Part shown: positions 32,936 to 42,396 of the stretch, piece after piece | How the letters are laid out: every line of letters starts with the position of its first letter | Position numbering within the stretch: the stretch's first letter is position 1 | Assembly: GCA_012064415.1 (NCBI GenBank) | Contig: SSNU01000259.1 | Location: 1-64,000, forward strand | DNA from: Gyrodactylus bullatarudis | Taxonomy: Eukaryota; Platyhelminthes; Monogenea; Gyrodactylidea; Gyrodactylidae | Length of the DNA: 64,000 bases | Direction: 5' to 3' | Made by a program: the position numbers and the translations under genes | Notes under the pieces: generated by a model | What the model was told of the DNA's origin: nothing | The model's database searches: none | What the model saw: the letters and a program-made list of their open reading frames with translations, nothing else

Positions 32936-33460
32936 CAAAATTGGTGAACAGCTCGAAGAGGAGATAAGAACCATAATTTCTAAAGAGGATACTCTAGAAA
33001 TAGGCGAAGGTGTTGTCCACACTCTCAGTCTTACTTATGTATTTGGTCAGGACGGTTATTTTCAAAAATTCATGAATAACCACACAAATAATGAGCACAA
33101 AGTAGATTTTTTCCAACTAATTTCTTAAGGATCTCATGAAGCTTGAAAAATTAATGGTGTACCTGAACATGGATAATGACAAAATTGACTGCTTCTTCCA
33201 TATGAGATATGATTCATACCGAAATCAAAATGATTTTTTCATCACAATCAAAGTTTCAAGTTTCAACAGAACAGCTGAATACTCAATAAGTTTCTCGAAT
33301 TGCGAGATAACTGGTCTCTTGTAAAAAAAGAGTTCAAGATACTTAAGTATTTTCTTGATTTTCTATTTAAAATCAGCGAAAGTGTTCGATCAAATTTAAT
33401 GTTTGAAGACATAAGTTGCCTGATTTCCTCAAAGATATTTTTGGGTTGCTGATCTGGAGT
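32936..33460. other. Two short frames, coding status unclear
   Basis: 33136-33324 (62 codons, ATG) has strand-like character (DNDKIDCFFHMRY ... DFFITIKVSSF ... EYSISFSNCEI) and could be a truncated PHL gene; 32925-33128 has no features. Neither is supported by an intron or a relative. Confidence 0.25.
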
Positions 33461-33493
33461 CATGCTGGAGCTGAGAACGAGCGAAAGATTTGT

Positions 33494-33537
33494 TTTGGTG
33501 AATAAAGCTTATTTTCGTCGGTTCTATTCAGACCAAA
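33494..33537 (-). ncRNA. Hammerhead-like motif, family 3, left arm
   Basis: Mirror copy of 33650-33693, with the same core change. Confidence 0.5.
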
Positions 33538-33649
33538 CACCGACTTTCGATATATATTTATACATAAAATAAGGTTGGGAACATGCTAATGGCTAATCCT
33601 TAATGTTCCCAACCTTATTTTATGTATAAATATATATCGAAAGTCGGTG

Positions 33650-33693
33650 TTTGGTCTGAATAGAACCGACGAAAATAAGCTTTATTCACCAAA
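33650..33693 (+). ncRNA. Hammerhead-like motif, family 3, right arm
   Basis: Stem I is six perfect pairs, UUUGGU with ACCAAA. Core reads CUGAAUA (G8 changed to U), stem II region GAACCGAC, GAA, stem III AAUAA/UUAUU, H17 = C. Geometry is right, but the G8 change should abolish cleavage. Confidence 0.5.
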
Positions 33694-33735
33694 ACAAATC
33701 TTTCGCTCTTTCTTAGCTCCAGCATGACTCCAGGT

Positions 33736-34149
33736 TTGTCAACACTAAAGAGTTCATCGGTAAACTGCTCTATAGATGTACACTTATGTTCCCACGGATC
33801 AGTGGTGTCTTATTCTCTTAAAAAGGGATCAATGAGTCTCCAGACTAGAATTATCAGAACTTATTCCCGTATAGATTTGCGGAAATACAGTCAATTGGAT
33901 AGATAATGGATCGAGATAACTCTACCCCGAAATGATTTCTAGTTATATATCTCTCAGCTCGTTTTCGTTGACCAATGAAATTTGAGCACAGTCATTTACA
34001 TAGATAAAACCTCGAGATAACTCTACCCCAAAAATTCAACCTTACTTATACCTTTCTTCACTTTTCTCCCAAGACCAATAAAATTCGAGTATTATATAGA
34101 CCAATGAAATTTGAGGCTTAAAAATTGAGTTAGATATCAAGATATATCA
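33736..34149. other. No gene; repeat words
   Basis: TCGAGATAACTCTACCCC occurs at about 33910 and 34012, and inverted near 6543. CCAAT-type motifs (ACCAATGAAATTTGAG) recur at 33970 and 34103. Confidence 0.4.
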
Positions 34150-34705
34150 AATTGAGTTAAATTTAGGATTTTTACTCTCTAATTTTAGAGCAATTATGTA
34201 ACCAAATTTGATATTTCATGATATCTAACTCAATTTTTAAACCAGAATATTGCGTTAGTGATAAATGTTTCCCAATTTCTGGTGAAAAAATAGGGGTCTG
34301 GTATCCCTATAAAGAAGAAGGATATTTTCAATTCATAACGTAGTGTGTAAAGGAAGAAAGTGAGGGGGTCAGTGCCTGAAATCGTATTCGGGATTTCATT
34401 TTTAAATTCTGTCATGGATAATTTTGCTGAAAAACTTTAAGCAGATTTATTCAGAGATTTTTCGTACTAGTTGATTAAAATTTTTCCAGGTTATACAAAA
34501 CTTCGTGCTCTTTCGAATGGTATAAATATTGAGACGAGTAAAGTTCAAATTTCAGCTATTAAACTACGTGGAATAATATTTTGGTTTTAATCGAAAGCGA
34601 AAAAAAATCTCTTTTTAATAGTGTATAGTTATCTGTGGGGTTTTATAAATTTGGTTACATAATCGCTATAAGAATGAAGAGTAAAAATGCTAAATTTAAC
34701 TTTAA
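34150..34705. mobile_element. MITE with inverted ends
   Basis: GTTAAATTTAG...TTTTTACTCT and TTATGTAACCAAATTT at 34150-34212 match the reverse complement of 34645-34705. A second palindrome (TTGAGTTAGATATCA) overlaps the left end. The centre has no real gene. Confidence 0.5.
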
Positions 34706-34794
34706 ATGAATTTCAAAATAAAAAGATACCGACGAGAAATAATCAGAATGCACACGGCTTCAAGGAATTGAAAGATAGAGTTACCTTGGTTTGT

Positions 34795-35030
34795 TGGGGG
34801 AAAAAAGACCTTTAGAAATCATCAACAACGATAAGAAGCCTAGGTGTTTTGATGATAAAGATACGAACTTTTTCAACTACACTAAAACAAAAAAAGCTGG
34901 ACGAAAAAATGTTTGTTTTCGAAGAATCTATCTGATTGGGATAAAGAACTTAGGAGATCGGAAAGAAAAATCTTATTGTTTGTTGACAATGCCCCCAGTC
35001 AGATGGTACAGTTTTGAGAAAAATAAAAGT
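34795..35030 (+). pseudogene. pogo/Tigger-type DDE transposase fragment
   Basis: Reads RPLEIINNDKKPRCF in one frame. After a shift near 34895 it reads SWTKKCLFSKNLSDWDKEL and RKILLFVDNAPSQ. The last is the D-N box with the second catalytic Asp of the pogo/Tigger DDE domain, and the first is the KxxxPRCF motif. A TGA ends it soon after. A relative is at 51.8-52.2 kb. Confidence 0.7.
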
Positions 35031-35199
35031 AAGATTTATTCAGTCATGAAAAGTTTTAAATTTAAATTTGAAAATTTCTTCAGCTTCAGTTTCTACCCCC
35101 AAACTGTACCTCTGTTTGCCAGCCTCTTGATGCTGGTGTAATAAGATCTTTCAACTTTTTTCGAGCTTTCAACCAAAAATTTTTTTTTTAACCATAACC

Positions 35200-35620
35200 A
35201 GTAAAAACCATAAAAAGTAACAAATGATATTTCACTATTAACCAATTGTTAAATAATAATTATTATAATCAAATATTGTATATTCTATCAATGAAGTGTC
35301 AACAGTATTAACAATTGTACTTGTATATTCATTAATCTCTGTATTATATTAGTACTCATTGGAAGTCAAATGTATGTCTATACACACTCCCCACAATGTA
35401 CAGGTGGGGAAGGACTTTTAATGTATTAGTCATTTTCACACGTTTAATTACATCATATATTGTACACTTTTGAAGAAAGGCCAACCAATCAGATTGTACC
35501 TTGCTCTTATTGTAATTTTTAATGTATTTGTACTGGCATGTAAAGACTGAAGAGTATGCCTGAAATAAAGTACTTATTTCTTCACAACACCAGGCATCGC
35601 CTTTCTATAAGAAATGATCG
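35200..35620 (+). mobile_element. Solo PLE 3' end with terminal repeat, family 1
   Basis: Aligns loosely with 29170-29500. Shared features are GG(C/T)CAACCAATCA near 35488, TTGGCATGTAAAGACTGAAG, GCCTGAAATAAAG and the terminal AGGCATCGCCTTTCTATAA. No PLE coding sequence precedes it. Confidence 0.6.
35543..35582 (+). ncRNA. Hammerhead motif, family 1, stem I AAGA/UCUU
   Basis: Stem I AAGA (35543-35546), core CUGAAGA, stem II region GUAUGCCU, GAAA, stem III AUAA/UUAU with loop AGUAC, H17 = U, stem I UCUU (35579-35582). Stem I differs from the UCACA/UGUGA copies yet still pairs. Confidence 0.6.
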
Positions 35621-35639
35621 AAAGCATATCCAAAGTTAA

Positions 35640-36924
35640 AGATGATATTGACAATCATCTAAAAGTCGAAAATTTTTATTGATTTGAAAGTTAGAGGTTT
35701 TTCATGATCAAGATTAGATAAGAAAATCAATTCAACTGAATCTTATCTGATGCATAGCCTCATTATCGTTTGGGAGCTGAATTTCGATTTTTTGATCATT
35801 TTCACTACTCGGAAATCAATGAATTTTCGATAAAAATTTCTCGAAAAATTGGGTAACTCTCGGTGCCTTTTGATCAACCTCTAACTTTCAAATCAATAAA
35901 AAATTTCGGTTCAAATTACAAAAAAATGAGATTTTGGCGACAAATTGCAATTTGAAAAATGGCCATATTTCTCATAAAAATAGTTTTTTTCAGAATTTTT
36001 TTCTTCAACTGGTCAAAGTGAGCAACTTGAGTAGGATTCCAAAAAATCTTAAAAAAAACTCGAATCCGTGATGAAAATATCGAGATTTCTGTAAAAATCG
36101 TAAATTCCCAACTTCATATCAACGAACTTTATAAAGATTAGCGAACCACGATGAAATAGGATCACCCTTAGCTAAACCTTGTTTTCATGTGTAAATTGTA
36201 TTCCGAAATTCAAGAATTTTTTACTCTATACACATTTTGAAGAATTTTTTAGTCTACTTTCTCCATTTAAGTTCATCTTCATAAATCTTAATAGCCTTAT
36301 CTACTGGGATATTTATTTACATATCGACAGCATCTAAGAAGTATCTTATCCAAGCAAACAAATTTCCGATTCCAAAATTAATTTTCATATCTCAAATCTT
36401 GTTATGAACTTTCTTTTAATTTGAAAACGACTTGAGTTATTCAATAAAAATAACTTCCAGTGTTCCCCAAGGTTCTTAAATTGGATCTATACATTTTTTT
36501 GTTAGACATAAATCTTATATTAAAATAAATAAAAAGTATAGATACAACTTATAAGGAGAATCTGAATGCATAATAGTAGATAAATACAAATACAAAATAA
36601 TGTTTATCTGATTCAATAAAAATGTTAAATCAAAAACTCTGGATGTAGTAAAACATTGCAATATATATATATTATATATATATATATTTTAATTTATGGT
36701 TTACTGATATCCAGATATCAGAGGATATTGGTCGCCTCTTTAATCTGTTTTTCCAGTCGATAATATTATGGCTATTTCAAAAGTTAATTACTACTATCTT
36801 AGTTTTTTAAATTATTTATTCTTCTATCTCAATTTTCAGGTATTTAGAAATCGAGAATGTTGAGTAAGCAAATGAAATTGAGAGTGATATGCTGTAAAAC
36901 CATGCGGCTAAAAGAGAGAGAGGC
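35640..36924. repeat. No gene; inverted repeat and TA tract
   Basis: GATTTGAAAGTTAGAGGTT near 35680 is the reverse complement of AACCTCTAACTTTCAAATC near 35878. Words such as GATCAAGATTAGA(C/T) with GAAAATCAAT recur at 17450, 41925 and 59450, so this is a dispersed low-complexity repeat family. A TA dinucleotide tract lies at 36663-36690. Confidence 0.45.
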
Positions 36925-37085
36925 TATAGAAGTAATCCAAGTCGCATGGATTCTTGAACGAGTGGATTGAGCTTCGGACTACAATGCGACAGGTTCTACG
37001 TTTAAATCCCAGGTTGTGGCAAACTGACGAGTCCAAAAGAGGACGAAACGCACATATGTCTACCATATTTGTATACTTAGATTAA
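36925..37085 (+). mobile_element. tRNA-derived SINE with hammerhead
   Basis: Box A-like GAGTGGATTGAGC at about 36959 and a mutated box B-like GGTTCTACGTTTAAATCC give a tRNA-like head. It is followed directly by a hammerhead core with a full stem II. A relative lies on the minus strand at 22200-22358 and another, more diverged, at 45180-45300. No poly(A) or simple-repeat tail is clear. Confidence 0.7.
37018..37066 (+). ncRNA. Hammerhead ribozyme motif in SINE
   Basis: CUGACGA at 37024-37030, stem II GUCC/GGAC with loop AAAAGA, GAAA, a minimal stem III (AC/GU) and cleavage triplet GUC ending at 37060. Core and stem II are textbook. Stem I is mostly unpaired in this copy, so it may be a decayed or partner-dependent form. 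Confidence 0.7.
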
Positions 37086-37711
37086 TTCTGAATTCTTTGT
37101 GAGTTTCTTTCATACTAGTCTCGGTGGGATTCATTAGTAAGCTTGGGCAAATCCATTACCAAATAAGACGTTGCTATGGGATACATTACCTAAGCACCTA
37201 GAACGAAGTGTAGGTAAGTATACGTGCTTCACTATTTATTAATGACTTTTACTTTAAATTGAATTTAATTAACAATTTATTTTTTTTAATTTGAGAAATA
37301 TTTCATTTAATATTAAATTCAGTTTTTTATTAAGTCAGAAGCTTTTGAAAAAAAATTCTCCGTTGATACTATCTGTACATTGTTTTTCAAAATAAATAAT
37401 AAATATAGGAGAAAAAATCCACGAAATGTTTTTTTTTTCAAGAAAATGTTTTTAAGCTGATCGCGAAAGATCATAAGGAGAAGACGAGTGCTCATTTTAC
37501 CTAAACCATATACTTTAAATTAAGGAAGAGAAATATACCGCAGAAAGAGTAGAAAAAATAAAAGGAAGAGGGATCATTTCTGTTGCACTAAATTATCATA
37601 CATTACATTGTTATACGGAAAAGGTATTTTTAGGCCTCTCAATGTATTTCTGAATCGAATAGGAACCCAAAAAGAAAACGTTATGTAAACAAATAGGAAA
37701 CAAGTCCAGAA
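37086..37711. other. No gene seen
   Basis: AT-rich, no features paired elsewhere. Confidence 0.45.
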
Positions 37712-38121
37712 TTAATAACATACAAAAATATTTGGTACTTTAAAAATACCTGTAAAAATTATAATATTTTACCTACACTACGATTATACTTACCTTCATT
37801 ATCGAATTTATTTAAAAGCCATTTATGATTTCTACCATATTCTATTACACATCTTGCAAATACATCTTTCTCTATAATTAATGCATATTCCATATCGAAT
37901 ACATAACAACACAGAATAGTACAACTTTTCAATGATCCATATTCGGTAGAGACTTTTTCAATATACTTTCCTTCATGGAAAAAAACAATAAAACATCCTT
38001 TAATCATCATATAATCAAAAATTTTCTTATATAGTTGATCTTTAATCCAATATTTTAATATAAATTTGTTTCTTTGATCTGATAAAACAATTATAATGAA
38101 TATATCAATATCAATATTCAT
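37712..38121 (-). CDS. PHL-family small protein, two exons
   Basis: ATG at 38121 (the frame is open a little further, to 38136). Exon 1 is 37794-38121; the intron 37750-37793 (44 nt, GTAAGT...TTACAG) is in phase 1; exon 2 is 37712-37749. The product is 121 residues. An Ile/Asp-rich N-terminus (MNIDIDIFIIIVLSD) is followed by strands including CFIVFFHEGKYIEKV, then CTILCCYVFDMEYALIIE, and a helix HKWLLNKF before the intron. It has the longest N-terminal part of the family and several Cys. The first strand is hydrophobic but too short and acidic for a signal peptide. Function unknown. Confidence 0.6.
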
Positions 38122-38363
38122 AATATCTATCTGCAATCTTCAAAAAATATCAGAAGAACATAGCAAATAAGAACTTTAAGAATGTGACCTACTATCTAGA
38201 ATATTTTAGAAGTGCATTTCTAAAGTACATTCGCTGATGTTGTTTAAAAAAATTAATTAGCTTTCAAACGTGAAATGATAATAAAGGGTACAGGTGGGGT
38301 CGATAGGTGTTTTTCTAGTTAAAAAATTCTTTTCGAGGAAAGAAGGAAGAGATGCCAAAATTT

Positions 38364-38406
38364 TCACAAATAACGGCCTTTATTTCGGGCATACTCATCA
38401 GTGTGA
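38364..38406 (-). ncRNA. Hammerhead ribozyme motif, family 1 (intact core)
   Basis: Minus strand: UCACA, CUGAUGA, GUAUGCCC, GAAA, stem III AUAA/UUAU with a six-base loop, U, UGUGA. All consensus positions are present. Confidence 0.65.
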
Positions 38407-38538
38407 TACATGCCATATATATAGGGTTTTAACAAAAAATAGGAAATGCAGATTATTGGGCCAATCAAAAAATGAAAAACTAGAACTAATAATCTTTATT
38501 TCCTATTTTTTGTTAAAACCCTATATATATGGCATGTA

Positions 38539-38581
38539 TCACACTGATGTGTATGCCCGAAATAAAGGCCGTTATTTGTGA
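38539..38581 (+). ncRNA. Hammerhead motif, family 1 (A9 mutated)
   Basis: Same as the left arm except the core reads CUGAUGU: A9 is U. This is one of the few differences between the two arms. Confidence 0.6.
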
Positions 38582-38889
38582 AAATTTTGGCATCTCTTCC
38601 TTCTTTCCTCGAAATGAACTCAGCATCGGTAACTCAGCTCAAAACCGATGTCTCTGTACATCTCTCAACGCTAAAACATTCTATTTTAAATTTCTTTTTC
38701 TGATTAACCAATGAAAATCTTATTACTATGTCTTGAGTCATTTATTGACATTCCAATTATAAATCTTTCTTGCAGAGTCCATTAAACTCTTTCTTGTATA
38801 CAATTATTAAATAATTCACTTTACTACATCCTTTTAGATTTTTCTTTTTCTGTAGACCAATGCATGCCAGACATCATTTTAATGTCGCC

Positions 38890-39520
38890 TCAACGATAGA
38901 CTTTTAAAACTGTATACTCCAAGGAAAAAGCCAAATGAGACTACTGATGGCCAAGCTGTTCTCAACTTACCCTCGAAAGGAGATCTAAAAATCTCAACCT
39001 TCCAAAAGAAGATGACAACTGCCTTCAATGAAGCCTATCCTCATGCTCTACTTAGGGTTGTTTACAAAACCAACGATATTCTCAACAATTCCTCAAAAGA
39101 CCCAATAGATTACTCAAATCAGACTCATCTAGTATACAGATTCAAATGTCCATGTCATGCAGTTTATATAGGTCACACCACTAGGAGGCTAGAGGACAGA
39201 GTGGACGAGCACATCCACAAAGGGAAGACCGCTGTTAGAGATCACCTTAGAACATGCAAAGCCAATGTTCCCCTAAAAACTTTGAAATTATCTACAAATC
39301 ATATGGAAACAATGTTAGCATGTTAAAAGGTGTTGAAGCTTATTTAATTAATGAAGAAAAGCCAAATCTCTGCGTACAAAAAAACCACATTAAACCAATG
39401 AATCTTCCAAAGCCAAAGCCTAAACTACTACCTGCCTTCCAACCCCCCTCGAGGAAACGAATGAGAGCTGAAGTGGAAGTGAATAGTCAAATTACAGATT
39501 TTTACACTCTCTCACAATGA
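38890..39520 (+). pseudogene. PLE 3' half: linker and complete GIY-YIG domain
   Basis: The best preserved PLE piece. From about 38915 the frame reads KLYTPRKKPNET, VLNLPSKGDLKISTFQKK, AYPHALLRVVYKTNDIL, then the nuclease: QTHLVYRFKCPCHAVYIG (GIY-type strand and YIG), HTTRRLEDRVDEHI (catalytic Arg), AVRDHLRTCKANV. A one-base frameshift near 39265 leads to NFEIIYKSYGNNVS, LKGVEAYLINEEKPNLCVQK (catalytic Glu), and the tail to TGA at 39518. The RT is absent. A family 1 hammerhead lies 250 bases downstream, so coding end, terminal repeat and ribozyme are in their native order. Confidence 0.85.
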
Positions 39521-39771
39521 GGTGTTAATTCTAATTTCGATATTCAATTTCTATTCAAACGAACTTTCTACTATTAATATTAATTAACTATTCAATGTAT
39601 TAATTGTAATCGTATCTGTAATTAACTAAATATTCAAACTATTATAATGAACCAAAACGTCAAGTTTAGCCTGGTAACAGGGATTGACCAATCAAAAGTG
39701 TAATAACATTGAACCAATGAATGTATATTTTCTGTTTTATTTTCTGCAAATTTGTACTTATATGGCATGTA

Positions 39772-39813
39772 TCACACTGATGAGTATGCCCGAAATAAAG
39801 GCCTTATTTGTGA
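39772..39813 (+). ncRNA. Hammerhead ribozyme motif, family 1 (best copy)
   Basis: Stem I UCACA (39772-39776) pairs with UGUGA (39809-39813). Core CUGAUGA, stem II region GUAUGCCC, GAAA; stem III AUAA/UUAU closes the loop AGGCC; cleavage would be after AUU. Every conserved hammerhead base is present. The weak point is stem II, where only the closing G-C pair is clear. GAAAUAAAG also contains an AATAAA signal. Confidence 0.7.
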
Positions 39814-39870
39814 AATAACTGGCATCATCTTCTTCTTCCATCAATTTTAATGTAGTAAATGAAAAATTTA

Positions 39871-40200
39871 CTAGTGATTTATATATAAATAAAATATAAT
39901 AAACCAACATATGAGTTTCTCTATCAAATTCTTCAGATTATTCAAATTTTGTCCTTTCGATAAAATGAGCATCTCTTTCAGATTATTATAATCTTCATAC
40001 AGTAATCGTAAATGCTTATGGTCTGATCCAATTAGAGCATGTGGTTGAAAACTTTTTGTTAAGTATTTATTATTTTTAACTTTTATTGAACAGTCAATCT
40101 GATTATCTCTCGGAAGAAATCCGTCTATCTCACGGATTACTTCTTGGTTTTCGAATTCATAAATTAACCATGAAGTTTCATCTTCATAATCTAAATTCAT
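39871..40200 (-). CDS. PHL-family small protein
   Basis: ATG at 40198-40200, 109 residues: TSWLIYEFENQEVIREIDGF carries the hallmark strand and turn, then CSIKVKNNKYL, HALIGSDHKHLRLLYEDY, and a helix LNNLKNLIEKLI. A GT...TAG segment after LI (phase 1) could replace the hydrophobic tail WFIIFYLYINH, as in relatives, but the donor (GTTGGT) is weaker. Upstream 70 bases have no clear TATA. Function unknown. Confidence 0.55.
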   Translation of the reverse strand: MNLDYEDETSWLIYEFENQEVIREIDGFLPRDNQIDCSIKVKNNKYLTKSFQPHALIGSDHKHLRLLYEDYNNLKEMLILSKGQNLNNLKNLIEKLICWFIIFYLYINH

Positions 40201-40682
40201 AAATAAATATAGAAAATAATAGATAACAACTCATATACAATTATTAATATATTTAAATATAAAACTAAAATGAAATGAAAAGGGAAGTTTATCTGGTGAG
40301 AATGCTGACTAATATTTGTAATTCTTTGTTCATTGGAATTTTAATCTCCTTTACTTTTTCATCATGAAGTCATCACATATTATTGAGTAAATAAGTAATT
40401 ATAAATAATTTATCAACAAGTTCAGCTCATTAGTTTTCCCTTGCAAGAGGTTTATTCAATATCCTTCTGGTTCTGAGCAATGTTCACTCAATTTTGGAAA
40501 AATTTATTTTAAACTATCTTTGATTTGAGAAATAACGTCAAGTTGCATCGAAAGTTCGAAAGCGAGTTATCTTCAGATTTTTAAACAAAGATTTCGAATT
40601 CTCCTGTACGAATGACATGGCTCTTTCAAGACTTCAAGAAACATTTTTAACTAGAATTTAGAAAAAAAGACTTTGTAATTTT
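40201..40682. other. No gene seen
   Basis: AT-rich spacer. Confidence 0.45.
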
Positions 40683-41471
40683 GAACAAAGTAGTTCTTCA
40701 GGGAGCTGTTCGGTATAGATTGTCTTCTATAGGGTTCGCTCGCTGCCTGACTAGGTTGTCTTCTGGTTTGTATTTGGCTACTTTAAGGGCTATAAAAAAG
40801 AAAAGACGACGAGGGTGTAGTATTAAAAGAGTTTAAAAAATTATAAGGATAGTGATTATTATAATAATCAGAATTATTATAAGAGTTATAATGACTCTGA
40901 TAATATAATTCATCACTTGGAAAAACATTTAAATTGAAGTTATTATAAAAAACATTTAGATTACCCTGATAAAAATAGTTTGGACTCACACAATATTTCG
41001 AATACATGTCGTATTCTTCTTCAGGTGTGAGACTTGTAAAAAACCAAAAAATAAATATAACCTTAATTAGCCAATCAGAATTTAGTATCAATCAGATTTC
41101 TTCTCAAGATCTATCAATCAACTTTAACCAACGATTTCCAATATTTATATCTGTTTTATTTCCATTGATAACCTTATTCAGTTTAATTTCTATAGATTCT
41201 ATAGATTTATATTTTTCATGTTACCTAGACTTTTTGCATTTTCAAAATCTATTATATGATCTGAGTGATCAGTCCAGTGTTTAGCTAGAGCTGATTTTTC
41301 TACCTGTACTTTTTCTATCGCTTTTTTATGTTCCTTAAACCTTAGTTCAAAATTTCTTTCAGTTCTACCTATATAAGATTTTTGGCATTCATTTTGTTGT
41401 TCTTTTTCTTGTAAAAATGAGCCATAATATAGATGACGATTTAGAACCAGAATCCGATGATCCTGATTCAA
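40683..41471 (-). pseudogene. Second-type PLE: GIY-YIG fragment and 3' region
   Basis: 41471-41199 reads CQKSYIGRTERNFELRFKEH, SALAKHWTDHSDHIIDFENA. This is the GIY-YIG pattern of the Penelope/Poseidon-like group (K-xYIG-T, R..EH, SALA-H...H-IDF), distinct from the TTRRLEERV type seen elsewhere. Below it the sequence decays; a 102-codon Asn/Tyr-rich frame (40783-41091) is probably not original coding. The word AGCTCCCTGAAGAA at about 40690 recurs at 57035, marking a shared 3' region. Confidence 0.65.
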
Positions 41472-41548
41472 TTTTGCTCATCACTGATGTAGCCTATTTG
41501 GTTCCCAATACAGATACAATTCGATTTTACTGTAGTGACCAACTTTAA
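41417..41548 (+). CDS. Tiny acidic frame, possible PHL fragment
   Basis: ATG at 41417, 43 residues: an acidic start (DDDLEPESDDPDS) and then ILLITDVAYLVPNTDTIRFY. Resembles the frame at 1917-2192 in the acidic run and in L(V/I)PNTD. It overlaps a PLE fragment on the other strand, so it may be chance. Confidence 0.2.
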   Translation: MSHNIDDDLEPESDDPDSILLITDVAYLVPNTDTIRFYCSDQL

Positions 41549-42396
41549 AATGTCACAAAAAACAATTCTGAATTATTTTTATCAATTTTCTCTGCTGAAA
41601 TGATTTCCCTTATGGTATACCAATCTAACATGGATGCCACTCAAAATTGTCGTAAACTTGGAGGCAGCATTAGCGAAGCAAAAATAAAGCTATTCTCGAT
41701 GAATTTGGGAATTCTTGATTTTTACAAAAATCTCATTTTTTTATCAAGGTATCGAAATTTTTGTGATATTTTTTGGTAACTGATTCAAAATGTACACTTT
41801 TACTGAATTGAGAAAAAAAATTTGGAAAAAAGTTTTTTTTGGAAAATTTTAGAGAAACTTTGAGTTGAAAATTTTTGTTGATTTCAAGGTCTGAGAGGAA
41901 TCAAACGTTATTTTTCAGGATCATCATTAGATAAAGAAAATATTTACTCTTATTCATTTTATTTGAAAAAACCCGTCATTTTGAAATGATCTTGGATCAC
42001 CGTATTTTAACGTTTCCCAAGCAGTAAAAATGATCGAAAAATAGGAAGTAGACTTTCGCACGTAAATAGTGTCTAATTAGGCCTAGATTTTTGAAATTGT
42101 CGTAATTTAGCCTAGATCATCATCCGATCAAGTTTTGTAATGGGATTCGAAATATATATAACATGTTATATCTTAGATGTCGAATTAAAGTGGTTTTAAT
42201 AGTGGAAATGATAGAAGAATTTCTTATGAAAAAATATATTCATTAATTATAATTCAATACTTTGACTGTTCACGTAAACAATGGAATCAATAAATATTAT
42301 ATTAATATGGTATTGAATTGAATAATTTTGTCCAACAGTTCATAGCTTGTTTTAAGTACTAAAAATTTTATAATTTTAGCATTTACTCTCACATAA
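41549..42396. other. No gene; dispersed low-complexity repeat
   Basis: 41690-41990 is a further member of the repeat family seen at 35.7, 17.4 and 59.4 kb (GATTTCAAGGTCTGAGAGG, TTTTCAGGATCATCATTAGA). No coding frame. Confidence 0.4.

Larger units (their letters stand above)
33463..33735. mobile_element. Head-to-head pair of PLE terminal repeats, family 3
   Basis: 33463-33580 and 33600-33735 are near-perfect reverse complements (ATGTATAAATATATATCGAA, AGTCGGTGTTTGGTCTGAAT, CTTTCGCTC, AGCTCCAGCATGACTCCAG), separated by about 20 bases. Each arm carries a family 3 hammerhead. Inverted terminal repeats are a known arrangement in PLEs, but here no coding sequence is attached. Confidence 0.75.
38332..38651. 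mobile_element. Head-to-head pair of PLE terminal repeats, family 1
   Basis: 38332-38455 and 38491-38613 are near-perfect reverse complements (TTCGAGGAAAGAAGGAAGAG, CACAAATAACGGCC, AACCCTATATATATGG and complements). The right arm continues to 38651 with sequence also found at 15605-15650. Both arms hold a family 1 hammerhead. The PLE coding remnant at 38.9 kb follows, so this pair may be its 5' inverted terminal repeat. Confidence 0.8.

Noticed and set aside
40783..41091. 102-codon Asn/Tyr-rich minus frame as a gene
   Set aside because: It lies in the decayed 3' region of a PLE, is low in complexity and contains a CCAAT-type element motif on the other strand.
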